This document shows, in pieces, positions 28,808-41,901 of a DNA stretch of 64,000 nt. The number at the start of each line of letters is the position of its first letter. The stretch's first letter is position 1. Source of the stretch: Gamsiella multidivaricata (lineage: Eukaryota; Mortierellomycota; Mortierellomycetes; Mortierellales; Mortierellaceae); assembly GCF_025024155.1 (NCBI RefSeq), contig NW_026251832.1:1-64000 (forward strand), read 5' to 3'. A program made the translations under genes and the position numbers. The notes beneath the pieces were generated by a model. The model was given only the letters and a program-made list of their open reading frames with translations. It was not told where the DNA came from and made no database searches.

Positions 28808-28864
28808 AAAATAATCTTCAGCGCAAAAATCTTTTGTAGTGGAAATTTAAATACATATTGTGAT

Positions 28865-29224
28865 ATGTCTGTGTTCACAAAACTTATAAATCGCTACTCT
28901 CCTTCTCCCCCTCCTCCTGCTCGTAACCGTCCTCATCGTCTGTCTTATGTGCCAGCAATTGGATTCGATCCAGAGCGGGGTTTTCACGTCGGAAGCCAGG
29001 TGAGAAAGCACGCGCCTAGATTCGATAGACGTTGCTTCATCGATGGTCTACCAGATAGCCGACATGTCAGACGGCCGGCCTCTTTTTTCTGTGGGTTTCT
29101 ATTTTCTAAGATGGTAGATAATCTCGCTCTTTCCTTAGATCCTATGAGCCGTAGAACTCTTGATGGTTCAGTCTTAGGATTCGTGTTGAGTATAGGGATG
29201 GTGGGTGAGGTTGAGAAAGGATGA
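28865..29224 (+). CDS. Hypothetical small ORF, 119 residues
   Basis: It opens 57 bases after the trpC stop with a Pro-rich start (MSVFTKLINRYSPSPPPPAR). The segment IGFDPERGFHV faintly recalls the CRIB-type Rho-GTPase binding sequence of WASP/PAK proteins (HVGWDPNTGF-like). A donor-like GTGAGA follows the codons GGA AGC CAG near 28998, but no acceptor gives a longer protein. It may be a remnant, a short gene or chance open sequence in the trpC 3' region. I do not recognise it with confidence. Confidence 0.2.
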   Translation: MSVFTKLINRYSPSPPPPARNRPHRLSYVPAIGFDPERGFHVGSQVRKHAPRFDRRCFIDGLPDSRHVRRPASFFCGFLFSKMVDNLALSLDPMSRRTLDGSVLGFVLSIGMVGEVEKG

Positions 29225-29544
29225 TGCTGTCGACGAAGAGGGATCACGCTGATATATATATTAGACTATTGAATACTAAATCTCGACTACAAGGGGAGGA
29301 TTTGCGCTGTGGAATGGGAGGAGTGTGGATCGACCACTGAGAGCGTGTTCCGGGCAAAGACAAAGTTGGCACATGAAAAACATGACTGGCAAACCTCTTG
29401 CAGACACACACACACACACACACTTTACGGTGCAGCTGCCCGCTTTCTCCACAGAGGACCGGAGACCGTCCGTTCCTGTAGCCGACGACCCAAAGAGACA
29501 CCTCATTCCTTTTTTTCTTCTTTCATCTTCTCATCCACTTTCTC

Positions 29545-29587
<43 letters not shown>

Positions 29588-29780
29588 TCTCCCTCCCTCG
29601 TCTTGCTCATTCTTCCTTTGCACGCCACTCCCCTCCCCAACAACAACCCTTACCTACACAGGCCACCAAATAAAGGAGCAGGAAGACAAATCACCGCGAT
29701 CACCCCTACCTATACGATCTCCCAAAAGCAACCAGGAACAGATAAGCAAGGGAGCAAAAGAATAAGAAAACAACAGGCTA

Positions 29781-29804
29781 CGAACGAACGAACGAACGAA
29801 CGAA
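29781..29804. repeat. (CGAA)n tract next to the PEX14 start codon
   Basis: About six tetranucleotide units end within a few bases of the ATG at 29810, so they lie in the presumed leader of the mRNA. Confidence 0.85.
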
Positions 29805-29809
29805 ACACC

Positions 29810-31126
29810 ATGTCTGGAAAGCGTGAAGATATCCTGGCCTCTGCGGTCAAGTTCCTGCAGGACCCCAAAGTGCAGGCCTCGGCCCTGGGCAAAAAAGTCG
29901 CCTTTCTGGAATCCAAGGGTCTGACCTCGGAAGAGATCGAGGAGGCGATGCAACGTGCGAACGGTACGGCCTCGGCTGCTGGTGCAGTCGCAGTCGTCCC
30001 CGCAGTCCCTGTGTCGGCGGGGGCGATGGTACCGATGGGTCCGTATGGAGCGGTGCAGGGACCGGGAGGACAGGTGATGATGGCGCCACCACCGCTGCCG
30101 AAGAAGTATGATTGGAAGGATATGTTTATTGCGGCAGTCGTCGCAGGAGGGTTCAGTTATGGACTGTGGCAGGTTACGAAGGTAAGGAGGGCTTCAAGAG
30201 GAGTCTGTTGGTTGAGGGAAGAAAAAAGCGGATCAAGGGCGACCGGATCGGTTGGAGAAAACCCTAATGACTTCATGTCTATTGTTCCTCTCACTCACTC
30301 ACACTTCTTTATTATTACCATTATCATTATCCCTGTGCAAATAGAAAGTGGTTGGTCCAAAGCTGCAATGGCCCTCACAGGAGGAGCTTGAGCTGGACAA
30401 GAAGAAGCTGGACGAGCAATTTGAGGAGATCGAGAAGAGTCTGACGGAGGTCAAGGACAGCACGACGACGGTGGCCAAGAATGTGGAGGACCAAACTGCG
30501 CATGTGAAGGAGTCACTCGAGGGCATGACCGGTGTGCTGGATAGCATGAAGACAAACGATGAGAAGCGAGAGCAGGAGCTATCGGGACTCAAGTCTGACA
30601 TCGAGAACATCAAAACTATGATCCCTAAGGTAAGAAGGAATAGCTATGTAAACTATATCCTTCCCATACAGGAACTTGTTGTTGATACCAGCTAGTCGTT
30701 AACTTTTTTTTCTTCTTTTTCTTGCTCTATCTTTCGCTCCTTCCTCATATTCCTCCTTCCTATTCTCTCCTGTTATCCCTTCTTGCTATTCCCTGTTGTT
30801 TCACGACGGCGTACAGTTGATGGAAAAGAACAAGGAATCGCAGGCGAATGTGCTGAACGAGCTACAGACGGAGATCAAGTCGCTCAAGAGTTTGCTTCTT
30901 AACCGTCGTGGACCCGGTGCGCCCGCGTCGCCCGCAGGGTCGGTCGCAGCGCCATGGAGTGCCGCATACGCGACGCCTTCGCAGCCTAGCACCCCCGGTG
31001 CGACTACGACTGCGATGGCAGTGTCGACACCCAAGCCTGAGGAGGCAACGGGTGCGATGAGCTTTTTGAACAACAAGGCATCGATCCCAGCATGGCAACT
31101 CGCTGCGCAAAAAGCTTCATCGTCAA

Positions 31127-31157
<31 letters not shown>

Positions 31158-31206
31158 GAACGCAGCGTCGACGACGGCAGAGGGAGCTGAGAGTACTTCT
31201 GCGTAA
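29810..31206 (+). CDS. PEX14: Peroxin 14, peroxisomal import docking protein
   Basis: Three exons: 29810-30181, 30345-30629, 30817-31206; 348 residues. The N-terminal domain (KREDILASAVKFLQDPKVQASALGKK, seen here in two halves around residues 4-30) matches the conserved Pex14 domain that binds Pex5 and Pex19, including the helix FLESKGLTSEEIEEA. A Pro/Gly/Ala linker and a hydrophobic segment near 108-120 (MFIAAVVAGGFSYGLW) precede a coiled coil (about 135-245). The C-terminus is Ala/Ser-rich with a polyalanine run. Pex14 sits at the peroxisomal membrane and forms the docking complex for cargo-loaded Pex5. Isocitrate lyase nearby belongs to a pathway often located in peroxisomes or glyoxysomes, but the adjacency is probably chance. 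Confidence 0.95.
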
Positions 31207-32006
31207 GAGTGAGTGTGAGGAGGAAGTCAGATAGAGAGTTCTTTTGACTAATAATAAAACTTTTAAGCCATCCATCCTCGCTCTTCAAGGCCCGAGTTTT
31301 GTAAATGTATCAGTCTTGAGGTGACACAATTCTCAGGACTTTATTTCTTCGCGTTCTGGTGAAAGACCACCGGCCGCATGCAATCGAATTTTGAAGAAAT
31401 GGGGATGGATGGGTTGGGCGTAACAGTCCCGTAATCAATTCAATTGAAAACTCAATTGTAAATGTTGTTTGAACTTTGAAGACCCACGTTCGGACCGGAG
31501 AAGATGAAATAGAGAGAGAAGGAGAAAGGGACACCAGACCCAGATACAAGGAAGCTCTGGAGAAGGAGTTTTTAGGGCGAGAGTAGAGGTGAAATGGGGA
31601 ATGAGAGAGGGGGTGCCAGTTGGGAGGCGGGGAAGGGGGGACGAGGAGGCTTTGACGTCTTGTCATGACCGTGGCGTTTCCTTCAATGAGAGTCATGCCA
31701 TACTCGAGGGAAGGAAGAGGTTGTGATCAGGATGGATTTCGAGGGAACGGTGCTCCATTCTTTCTCTTTATATGCCATGTCGGACCCAGGCAGGTTTGCC
31801 AACATGTAGTGTATATTACATGTTGCTGCTGTGCTGTGCTTTTTTTTTTTTTTTTTTTTTTTTTGGTGGCGCGTGACTGGAGAATCCCCTCTACTTGCTT
31901 TGCTTGCTTGTGGCACAAGACCGTTGGAACCTGTTCTCATTCTTTTCTTTTTGAATCCACCTTTCTAACATTCCTCAAGCAGACGACCAAAAAAAACTGC
32001 AAGCTC
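31207..32006. other. Intergenic region between PEX14 and phosphatase inhibitor 2
   Basis: No gene seen. AATAAT/AATAAA near 31249-31257 could be the PEX14 poly-A signal. A poly-T run (about 31841-31864) lies in the likely promoter of the next gene. Confidence 0.55.
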
Positions 32007-33308
<1,302 letters not shown>

Positions 33309-33452
33309 ATATTATAATAACGACACTTGACTTTGGCAGCCTTGTAGTTTAAACTTGACAATAAAAATAATAAAGTTTGGAATAGAAAAGGAGCGGCTGT
33401 GGTGGCATGAATGCCTTTTTTTCATCAACGACAAGTTCATTCAACCAACACC

Positions 33453-34775
33453 ATGCCCAAAGATTCTTCGAGGGGATCGGCGCTGCCAGCGATGTCGATT
33501 GCGGCGACTCTGGCTGCACACAGGAACAAGACCGAGAAAACGCCCAAAAAACAGCCACCGCCCACGCGAGCAGGACTCTCGACAGATTCAAGTTCTCATT
33601 CAATTGTAGCACCGTCCCCCTCTACCTCCACCACTACCTCTACCTCTCTTGTCGCACCGCCTAGACCACCGTCGATCGCACAATCACACAGCGTCAGCAA
33701 CAATTTTCCGCAAACGCCTACGACGGGACGGACGAAACCCTCGATAGCGTCTCAATCCACATCAACGGCGTCCCTCCCAATCTACGAGGACACAGTTGTG
33801 TCAGACGCCACAGGATCACAGATCAATGCTTGCGTCTACAACAGTAGCGGGGAATATATCCTCGCAGGTGGAGTAGATCGGACGGTTCGGCTGTGGAATC
33901 CAGAGACACGGTTCTGTATCAAGACGTATGAGGCGCATGGGTGGGAGGTATTGGATCTGGCTGTCTCGCCCGAGAACGGCAAGTTTGCAAGTTGTGGAGG
34001 CGATAAGTCCGTGTTCCTGTGGGATGTGCTCACCGGGATGACGATACGGAGGTTTAGCGGACATACTCAGGTAAAAAAAAAAGCGAGAATGCTTTGGCGA
34101 AAAAAAAAAAAAAATACAGGGTGGCATGGATTTGTTTACAAGATATGCCGACCGTTTTTTTTTTCTTTTTTCTGACATTTCTAGTTCATGCTATTGCATA
34201 GAGAGTCAATGCAGTAGATTTCAATGAAGAAGGGACGGTGCTGGCGTCAGGTAAAAGGAGGAACAGGAGGGCATTGCTATGGTACAGTGAGAACAAAACC
34301 TCTCTCTTATTAACTATGTGCTATCCTGATATAACGCCACAGGGTCTTATGATACGACAATACGACTGTGGGATTGCAGGTACTAACTTGCACATATTCG
34401 CGCCCAAAAGTCGTCAGGACAGAATTCACCAAGTCTGATGCTTTATTAAATCCATCATCCTTTGGTCCTTTCATCGAAAAATAGGTCGCAGTTGAGAGCA
34501 CCGATCCAGGTATTGGAGGAACCAAAGGACAGTGTGACATCGATTCACATCCAAGGAAGCGATCTGCTGGCAGGGTACTTTTATCTACTTAGTCTATTCC
34601 AGAGATGTATCAATGAAAGAATGAACAATGATGACTGAGGAGCTAATGCCAACGCTTTCCATCCCGGAATAGTTGTGTGGATGGATCTATAAGGATATAC
34701 GATATTAGGATGGGATCGTTGATCGCGGACCAAATTTTCGGTAGGTCCTTTGGGTTGTCGTTTGTTGCAGGTCGT

Positions 34776-34806
<31 letters not shown>

Positions 34807-35327
34807 GGTTGCGCAGGATACTAAAAAAAAAAAAGCGGAATGTATGCATTTATTATTTACCATGGAGTAGAACCCATCACGTCGGTTACTTTTTCAAAGG
34901 ATGGCAATTGTGTACTGGCGAGTTCTTTGGACGACACTGTGCGGCTCATGGATCGTGCAAATGGCGGAATGTTGAACGCGTACAAGGGTCACAAGAACAG
35001 TCAGTACAAGATCCGGTCATGCCTTTCCAATTCGGACGCGCATGTTATCAGTGGATCAGAGGATGGAAAGATCTATATCTGGGATCTCATGGAGGTAAAG
35101 AACAACAGCAAAAAGAAAAAAAGGAATTGAGATACCAGATACAATTGTTATTTTCTAATCTTGCCAAACTGGGTTTTGTTATCTAGGGCGAAGTTGTCCA
35201 CCAGCTCGAAGGGCATTCCAAGATTGTGTCGTCCATTGCCTACCACCCGACAGAAGACAGGATGTGTTCTGCAAGTGTTGATGGGTCTATCAAAACCTGG
35301 ACTTCGCGGCAGCCCAACCCAACATGA
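33453..35327 (+). CDS. WDR83/MORG1-like WD40 repeat protein
   Basis: Seven exons: 33453-34070, 34202-34250, 34343-34379, 34485-34574, 34673-34740, 34871-35094, 35187-35327; 408 residues. The ATG at 33453 has a good A-rich context (CAACACCATGCC); an in-frame ATG 42 bases upstream is possible. After a Ser/Thr/Pro-rich N-terminal extension of about 110 residues come WD40 repeats with typical ends (VRLWNPET, VFLWDVLT, IRLWDC, IRIYDIRMG, VRLMDRANG, IYIWDLMEG, IKTW). The succession RVNAVDFNEEG, LLAGCVDGSIR, YKGHKNSQYK and SGSEDGKIYIWDL follows WDR83 (MORG1). WDR83 is a scaffold linked to ERK signalling and, in some species, the spliceosome. The human protein lacks such a long N-terminal extension. 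Six introns fall in about 1.3 kb, several of them A/T-homopolymer-rich. Confidence 0.88.
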
Positions 35328-35669
35328 TCAAATATGCATTTGCCCAAATGTGGACCAACGAGCGAAGGCACGTCATTGGCTGAGCTCGTTGAGGGGACCG
35401 ACCAAAAAAAAAAAAAAAAAAAAAAAAAAAAGAAAAGCGCGCATGGTTGCGATGTTGACCATCGACATTCACATCCCTCCCTTCTGCTTTCATCATTCGG
35501 CAATAAATTTCGCTCGTTAATCCCGTTACTACTCTCTCAACTTTTTTACTGCCGCAACTGGTTCTTAAAAAAACAACAACGTATTCGGTTCTTATTCAAT
35601 TGATCGTATCGATACTATCCCTGGTCGCTCTACACGTCGCTTGAAACCACCCGTCGGCAACCCCCACAT
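35328..35669. other. Intergenic gap between WDR83-like gene and SEC1
   Basis: 342 bases. A poly-A run (about 35403-35431) and an AATAAA-like sequence near 35502 probably belong to the WDR83-like 3' region; the remainder is the SEC1 upstream region. Confidence 0.5.
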
Positions 35670-37717
35670 ATGAATCAGCCTATCTCAATAACCGATACTT
35701 TAAAGCGCCGTAAGTTCTTATGGACTGGACATTGGCCTACATGAAGACCATGTAACCATCCCAAAAATTGTCTCGGGCTGCCTTTGTTGCTGTGTGCCAT
35801 TGGGGACAGGGGGGTTGATGGGCAATAAGTTTGGTGGGTCTCACTCAAAGTTATTGCTCCTTTTTTTTAGGATTCCTGGAGGCTATTGACAATGCCAAGG
35901 TGGAACCAGGTCGCTACAAGTACGTGATTGTCGATGCGCGTGCATCCGAGATCATGACCTCAGCCGGATGTCACTTGGCTGATGTCTTGGCACGCGAGGG
36001 CACCATGTGTAAGTGGGTCTTCATCGTTTTAATGCTTGTTTCTATTTCGAGAAGGAGGGGGGGAAAAGCAAACCAGGAAAACACGGGCAAAGGAATAAGA
36101 ACAGCCGATGGAGCCTTTGCTTGGTCTTTCAGCCCTATTTTCATCGACATTGTCATTGTATCATGAAAGTCATTTATCGACCAACCATGGCCTCCTGACC
36201 TGGGATTTTTCTCCACGCGTTCGTTCGTCTTTCTTTGTACGAAAAAAAAAAAAAAAAAATAGATCTGGAGAATCTGGAAAAGAGACGTTCGCCGTCTGCC
36301 AATGTTGAGGCAATCTACTTTGCTATGCCAACAGAGGACTCTGTGCGACGAATTATTCGCGACTTCAAGACCGGACGACCTGCCACGTATGCCGCCGCAC
36401 ATTTGTTCTTCTTAGCAGGTAAGAGAAGTCTTCTTTTCGGCTATGCAAATTGAACCGTACTGTTTTACAGTCAGAAGGTTCATTAACTGATAAAGGGGTT
36501 TTCCTACTACTCCACGGGATATAGCCATGGACGACAAAACATTCGATCATCTGCGGGCATCAACAGATGCAAAATACATCAAGAGTTTGAAGGAGCTGTT
36601 CATGGACTTTTTCGGTACGAGAGCTCAAATCCTTGAAGACTCTTGCAGATTAGATCGAAGCAGGTTTTTTTTTCTCGGCACCGCTGCAGAAGCTCTAACG
36701 TGCAAATCTTGTGGTGTCCACGGTTAAACTCATAGCCGTCGAATCAAGGGTGTTTTCGTTGGGAAACAGGAACGCGTTCTTCAACTTGTTTTCGCCCAGC
36801 ATCAAGGATAGGAACCAGCATTCTGAGATCAACTCAATTTCCAAACAGGTACTGCATTACCTTTTCAAGACTAGAGCCACCAGGAGCAGAGGCCTTTAGG
36901 AGCGGATTGCATGGTTGCATGGTTATTAACAGCCAAATGTTGACTATGCGTGTGTTTCTAGCTGGTCTCAGTGTGCGCCTCACTTCAAGTCAACCCCATT
37001 GTATCATACTACCGCTCTTCCGAAATCACCATGCAAACTTCAAAGAACATTGCTATGACTGTGCAGACAGATCTGGATGAATATTACAAAGGACAACCAC
37101 GCATTGGAGTAAGTACTCTAATCACCATGGATCTGACGAGTTCACTGCCCGAAACAAGAGAAAATTGTCGCTGACCAGATCATTTTTTTCTCCTTTTTTT
37201 TTTTTTTTTTTTTGTGCATATAGTTCAAGCAGCCGCAACTGGTCATTATCGACCGCACAGTCGACCCAATTACCCCTATCCTGCACGACTTTTGTTATCA
37301 GGCACTGGCAACGGATTTGTTGTCGATCAAGGATGGTACCAAGTACGAATACAGCTCGTTTGGTCAGGACGGACAGCCATGTGAAAAGGTTGCGGTGTTG
37401 GACGAGAATGACAAGACGTTCACGAAGATCCGTCACAACCATATCACGGACTGCATCAAATTCTTGAAGAGTAATGTTGATAGCTTTGTGGCCGATGCCA
37501 TGACTAAATCGTAAGGACAGTGTCTTCAGTGTAACTGGTCGTTAGCGAGGTCTGGACTATGAGTGAGTTACTGATATGGGGGGTTTCATGCTGTATCTCT
37601 CTCTTCAAACAATTAGGACGTCTGGAAATCAGTTGGATGTGATCAGGGAGCAAATGGCAAAGTTGCCTCAGTTCCAAGAGAACAAAGAGAAGGTACTTGT
37701 CGACTACTTTGAGCATC

Positions 37718-37749
<32 letters not shown>

Positions 37750-38933
37750 ATAGGGTCAAAGTTTGTTGGGTACCAATACCCCCCTAATGATTGTTGCTGT
37801 TCTTTGTATCGTATAGTTCTCTGTGCACCTGTCGATCGTGAACGAGTGCTTGGAGTTCATTAAACATAACAAGCTGGTCGACATTTCCGTATTGGAGCAA
37901 TCCTTGGCGACTGGACAGCTTGCCAGCGGAGAAATTCCCAAGTCGTTTGATCCTGAGATCGCTGTGTTCCTGGATGATAGTAGTGTCAGGTAGGCAGGCT
38001 GACGCAAGATGGTGTGCTGGAAACGGTGGCAGGAGGTATCAACTAATCATCATTTTGGATATTATATATTTTTATGCCTATAGGATGGTGGACCGTCTTC
38101 GCTTGCTGATGCTGTTCTTCATTACACAGGCGGTGCCTCAGGACATGCGAAACCAGCTCTTCCAGCTGAGTCGGTGCAATTACGCCGATCGAGAGATCGC
38201 CAACAATCTCGAGTTTTTGGGCGTCAAACTGGATGTGGCGGCACCACCCCCTACAAAGAAATGGTGGATCACAGAATTGCTGAAGAAAAAGTCGGTGACT
38301 GAGGATGATATCGAGTACGACCTGCCGCGCTACTCGCCTGTTATCAAGGCCATTATCGATGTACGTCTCTCTCTTTTTTTTTACGTGTGTGTCGAGATGA
38401 TGTCCTGTGCCTGCAAGCCTGATAATCGATCAGATTATTAACAACCCTTTTTTTAATTTTTGTGTTCGCGTTCTTTGCAGGGAGTGGTGAACGGAACATT
38501 GGATCGAGATCAATACCCATATACCTTGGCGCCCGATCAGCTTGAGACAATCCAGGCCCGCAAGACGGTCCGATCTCTCCGATCAGCACAACCGACGTTC
38601 CACCACAAGGGTCGTCGTAATGAACCTCAAGGACGGTTGATTCTCTTTATTGCAGGAGGAGTCACCTATACCGAGATCCGCATGGCCTACGAATTGGCTG
38701 CCACACACAACTGGGATATCTTGATCGGATCGACACATATCATCACGCCACCAACGTTTATGGAGGACATGCGCATGTTGAGGAATGGACCCCCACCGCC
38801 ACCTCCACCCCCACCACGTTCACCCTCACCACCTCCCGAGCCTCCGGTGAAGACCAGTGCCGGCACTGGCGGTAGCAATCCGTTTGCGAGTGTCAAGAAC
38901 GTGTTTGGTGGAGGAGCTCCGAAACCACAAAAG

Positions 38934-38980
<47 letters not shown>

Positions 38981-39128
38981 GCAGCAACAGCAGCAACCCC
39001 ATTTGCCGCCACAGCCTCCGAGACCGACGGGTCAATCGCAGCAGCAGCATCAGCCTCATCCGTCGTGGTCGAGCGATTCCTCCAAGGTCAAGGAGAAGCT
39101 GAAGGGGTTCTGGAACGAGTTTAAGTAG
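35670..39128 (+). CDS. SEC1: Sec1/Munc18-family protein for SNARE-mediated exocytosis
   Basis: Eleven exons: 35670-35709, 35871-36008, 36263-36418, 36525-36614, 36736-36848, 36962-37108, 37224-37510, 37617-37692, 37817-37989, 38084-38360, 38481-39128; 714 residues. The segments YKYVIVDARASEIMTSAG (domain 1), AIYFAMPTEDSV (domain 2), FAVESRVFSL and the signature DRTVDPITPILHDFCYQAL identify the Sec1/Munc18 family. The DRTVDP and LHDF form is closest to the plasma-membrane Sec1/STXBP branch rather than Sly1, Vps45 or Vps33. These proteins clasp syntaxin and promote SNARE fusion at the plasma membrane. The C-terminus adds an unusual Pro-rich then Gln-rich tail (about residues 595-690). The short first exon MNQPISITDTLKR is the least certain; all later junctions keep phase. 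Confidence 0.92.
38930..38997 (+). repeat. CAG/CAA polyglutamine tract in the SEC1 tail
   Basis: Mixed CAG and CAA codons encode about 20 consecutive Gln in the last SEC1 exon, just after a polyproline block. Confidence 0.9.
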
Positions 39129-39696
39129 AAGAATGATAGAGACTTACAATGTCAATTGTCTAAAGTATACGTGTTTTTTTTTTTTTTTTTTTTTTTGGTG
39201 GATACCGCGCCGCGCGTTTTAATAATAAAAAAAAAGACCTGGTTTTCTAGTCTTGTAGTCTTGTAGTCTTCTGTCATGGTATTTGTGGTACCTTCCCTTG
39301 GGCGAATGCGTTGCTTGAAGCCGATCGTTCCACGGAGCATTTTTTTTATATTATTTTTTGGCTGTTGACTGTGGGCTGAATGAAGAGCGGAAAACATGCA
39401 CGTGAGAATGATGTCATTTGGGGGGCATTTGTACCACCCAATTACTCAGGAACAGGGTAGGAAGCAAAAGAAGTGCAATGCCCCCTTCTTTCGATAGACT
39501 ACGAAAAAAATGGAGCGATTCTAGGATTCAGAAATATAGGACATAAAAACACGGATGTCAAGGAATCAGAGGGGTCGCCGCAAAGGCAACGAATTGGACG
39601 AACGCCGTTGTTCCTAATTTGTCACGTCGTATCGGATACTTTCGGGTTCATAATTGGGTAAGGTTTCAATTGAATCTGGTTACTCATACGTGGGAG

Positions 39697-39729
<33 letters not shown>

Positions 39730-39944
39730 GAGTGTGTATCTTTATTTGGTGGATGCATGGATATGTTACAAGGGGGGTTCACTTGATGGACTCCTTGGGG
39801 TCTGGTTCTGGGCATATTTGGGGGGTCATGGATAACGCTCCCCCCTCTTTACAACCCCCCGGGGTTTTTTTTTCTTTTCTTTTCTTTTCTTTTCTTGGGT
39901 GAGAAAAAATAAAGAAAAAGATCTCTTCAGTCGACAAATCCTTC
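39129..39944. other. Convergent intergenic region between SEC1 and isocitrate lyase
   Basis: Both neighbours end here, so it should hold two 3' untranslated regions. Contents: poly-T runs at about 39174-39196 and 39700-39728, and (TTTTC)n at 39868-39896 just 3' of the isocitrate lyase stop codon. No gene seen. Confidence 0.55.
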
Positions 39945-41901
39945 TTAGTGCGAGCCGAACTGGGACTCGGTGACACCCTTGCCCATGGCGGCGGTCGAGG
40001 AGACACCACCGCTGACGGTCTTGATCAGGTTATCATAGTAGTTGGCGCCAGACCAGTTTTGGTGAGCCAAGGTCTCAACACCGTTGCTGCGCTCCTGGCG
40101 CTGGATACCGTTGACGTAGGCGTACATGCCCTTATCAGCAAACTCGCGCGCAAAGACGTCGATGCCCAAAGCATTGCAATGGAATCCGGCGAGGGTGATG
40201 AACTGCCAGGAGAAGCCAAGCTTGCCGAGGTTGGCGATGAAGGTGCGCATGTCGTTGTCGGTCATGCCGGCGGCATCCCAGTTGAAGGAAGGCGAGAGGT
40301 TGTAGGCCAACATCACTTCGGGGTGCTTGGCAAGGACGCCCTGGGCGAACTCGGTGGCCTGGGCCAAGATGGGGGACTTGGTCTCCATCCAGAGGAGGTC
40401 AGAGTAGGGAGCGAAGGCAGCAGCTCTATTGGGTTTGTATTCAATGGAATAATGAACAATGTTGTTAGTATGAGTTTAAAGGATGGGGGGCGCATAGAAA
40501 CCCATTAATGATAAGAAATGACACAAGAAACATGCGAAGAGCCCTTCGGATGCGAGTCGAGTATCGGGTGTGTTGGATCGAGTTGGCGGTAGTGTTGCTG
40601 AGGTTACACTGATGTTTGTTGATGTAATTCGACTCATCCAAAAGAGGAAGTTGGTCCTGCGTGGGGTAAGCTCCTATTTGTCCCTGGCTTTTGCTGATGA
40701 ACAAAGATAGGATGAAAAAGATAAAGACAGAAAGCAGTTGTAATTACCTGTTAATGGCACAGCGGGTACCGCCTTGGTATCTGTAGTAGCCCTCACGGGT
40801 ACGGGGGAGATCCCAGTCCCAGTGGACCTCGGCGCCATAGGACTTGGCGAGCTGGCGGGCCTCGGGGTTGGAGAGGAACTCGGACTTGCTCAACCACTCG
40901 TCGACCTTGCTCTGCTTGCCCTTGGCCTTGAGCTCATCAGCAATAGCGTCGCGGAACAACTTGATGTTGGCAGCCTGGACCCAGTTGTCCTCGACAGCCT
41001 GGAGATCGTCACCGTTCTTGCCAGCAGCCTGGGCCTCGGCCATCTCGACGACAAGGGGCTTCAGCTTGGGGTTGGTGGCACCGAGAATGAAGGCGTGATC
41101 GCGGGGATCGATGTTGGAGGTGATCAGAGTGGCAGCCTCGGAATCCGTGCGGGCGACGATCAAGTTCTCAACGCCCATGATATCGAACTGGACTCTGCTG
41201 GCAACGAGACGGTTGATGTGCTCGGAAATAGGGACCAAGACCTTGCCGGCCATGTGGCCGCACTTCTTGGTACCGGCCATCTGATCCTCCAAGTGGATAC
41301 CGGCGGCACCGCGCTCGACGAACATCTTGGCGAGCTTCATGTTGGCGGTGATACCACCGTGACCGGTGTCGGCATCGGCGATGATGGGGCGCAAGAAGTC
41401 GATGTTGGCCATCTTGGTGCGCTGCTCCTTAGAGGCGGTGAGACGGGCCTCGCGCTGCTTACGGTCATGGAAAAGCTGGGCAAAGAAGAGGTGCTCGACC
41501 TTGTTGGGGACGGTGTCCATGGGGTAATCAGCCAGATCGGGACCGGGCTCGTTCGAGCTCGAGGCGGTGGAGGAGCACTGCCAGCCGGAGACGTAGACGG
41601 TCTCGAGGTACTTTGCCATCTGAGCGACCTGGATGGGGTCAAGGGCACCAAAGGTGTGGGAGGCGGTGCCGTTCTTGCGGTGGTTCTTCAAGAGCTTCCA
41701 GAGCTTCTTGGCCTGGATGTTGGAGGCAAATTCGGTCTCGATGTTACCGCGCTTCGAGACGATGGACTCTGCGGAGTAAGGGCGGGTGATGAGGCGGAAG
41801 CGATCGGTGGCCCACCAGGCCTTGACCTTGGCGACCTCCTCCTGGAAGTGCTTATCCTCGGCGTCGACGAAGGCAGCGGTGGTGGAGTTTTGATGAACCA
41901 T
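39945..41901 (-). CDS. ICL1: Isocitrate lyase, glyoxylate cycle
   Basis: Two exons, minus strand: 40748-41901 and 39945-40425; 544 residues. The catalytic Cys is residue 214 in KKCGH, within the conserved [13 protein letters not shown] segment. The flanking motifs ([17 protein letters not shown]) are intact, as is [10 protein letters not shown] across the exon junction. The enzyme splits isocitrate into succinate and glyoxylate, allowing growth on acetate and fatty acids. The C-terminus SQFGSH is not a PTS1 signal. It is probably regulated by carbon source; the 5' region has C/T-rich (CCCCTCCC) blocks near 42424-42446. Codon use is very biased to C and G in third positions, typical of a highly expressed gene. 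Confidence 0.97.

Larger units (their letters stand above)
28808..29809. other. Intergenic region between trpC and PEX14
   Basis: Apart from the weak ORF at 28865-29224, nothing gene-like. It contains (CA)n at 29404-29422, (CT)n at 29550-29578 and a (CGAA)n tract ending just before the PEX14 start codon. The second half is the likely PEX14 promoter and leader. Confidence 0.55.
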
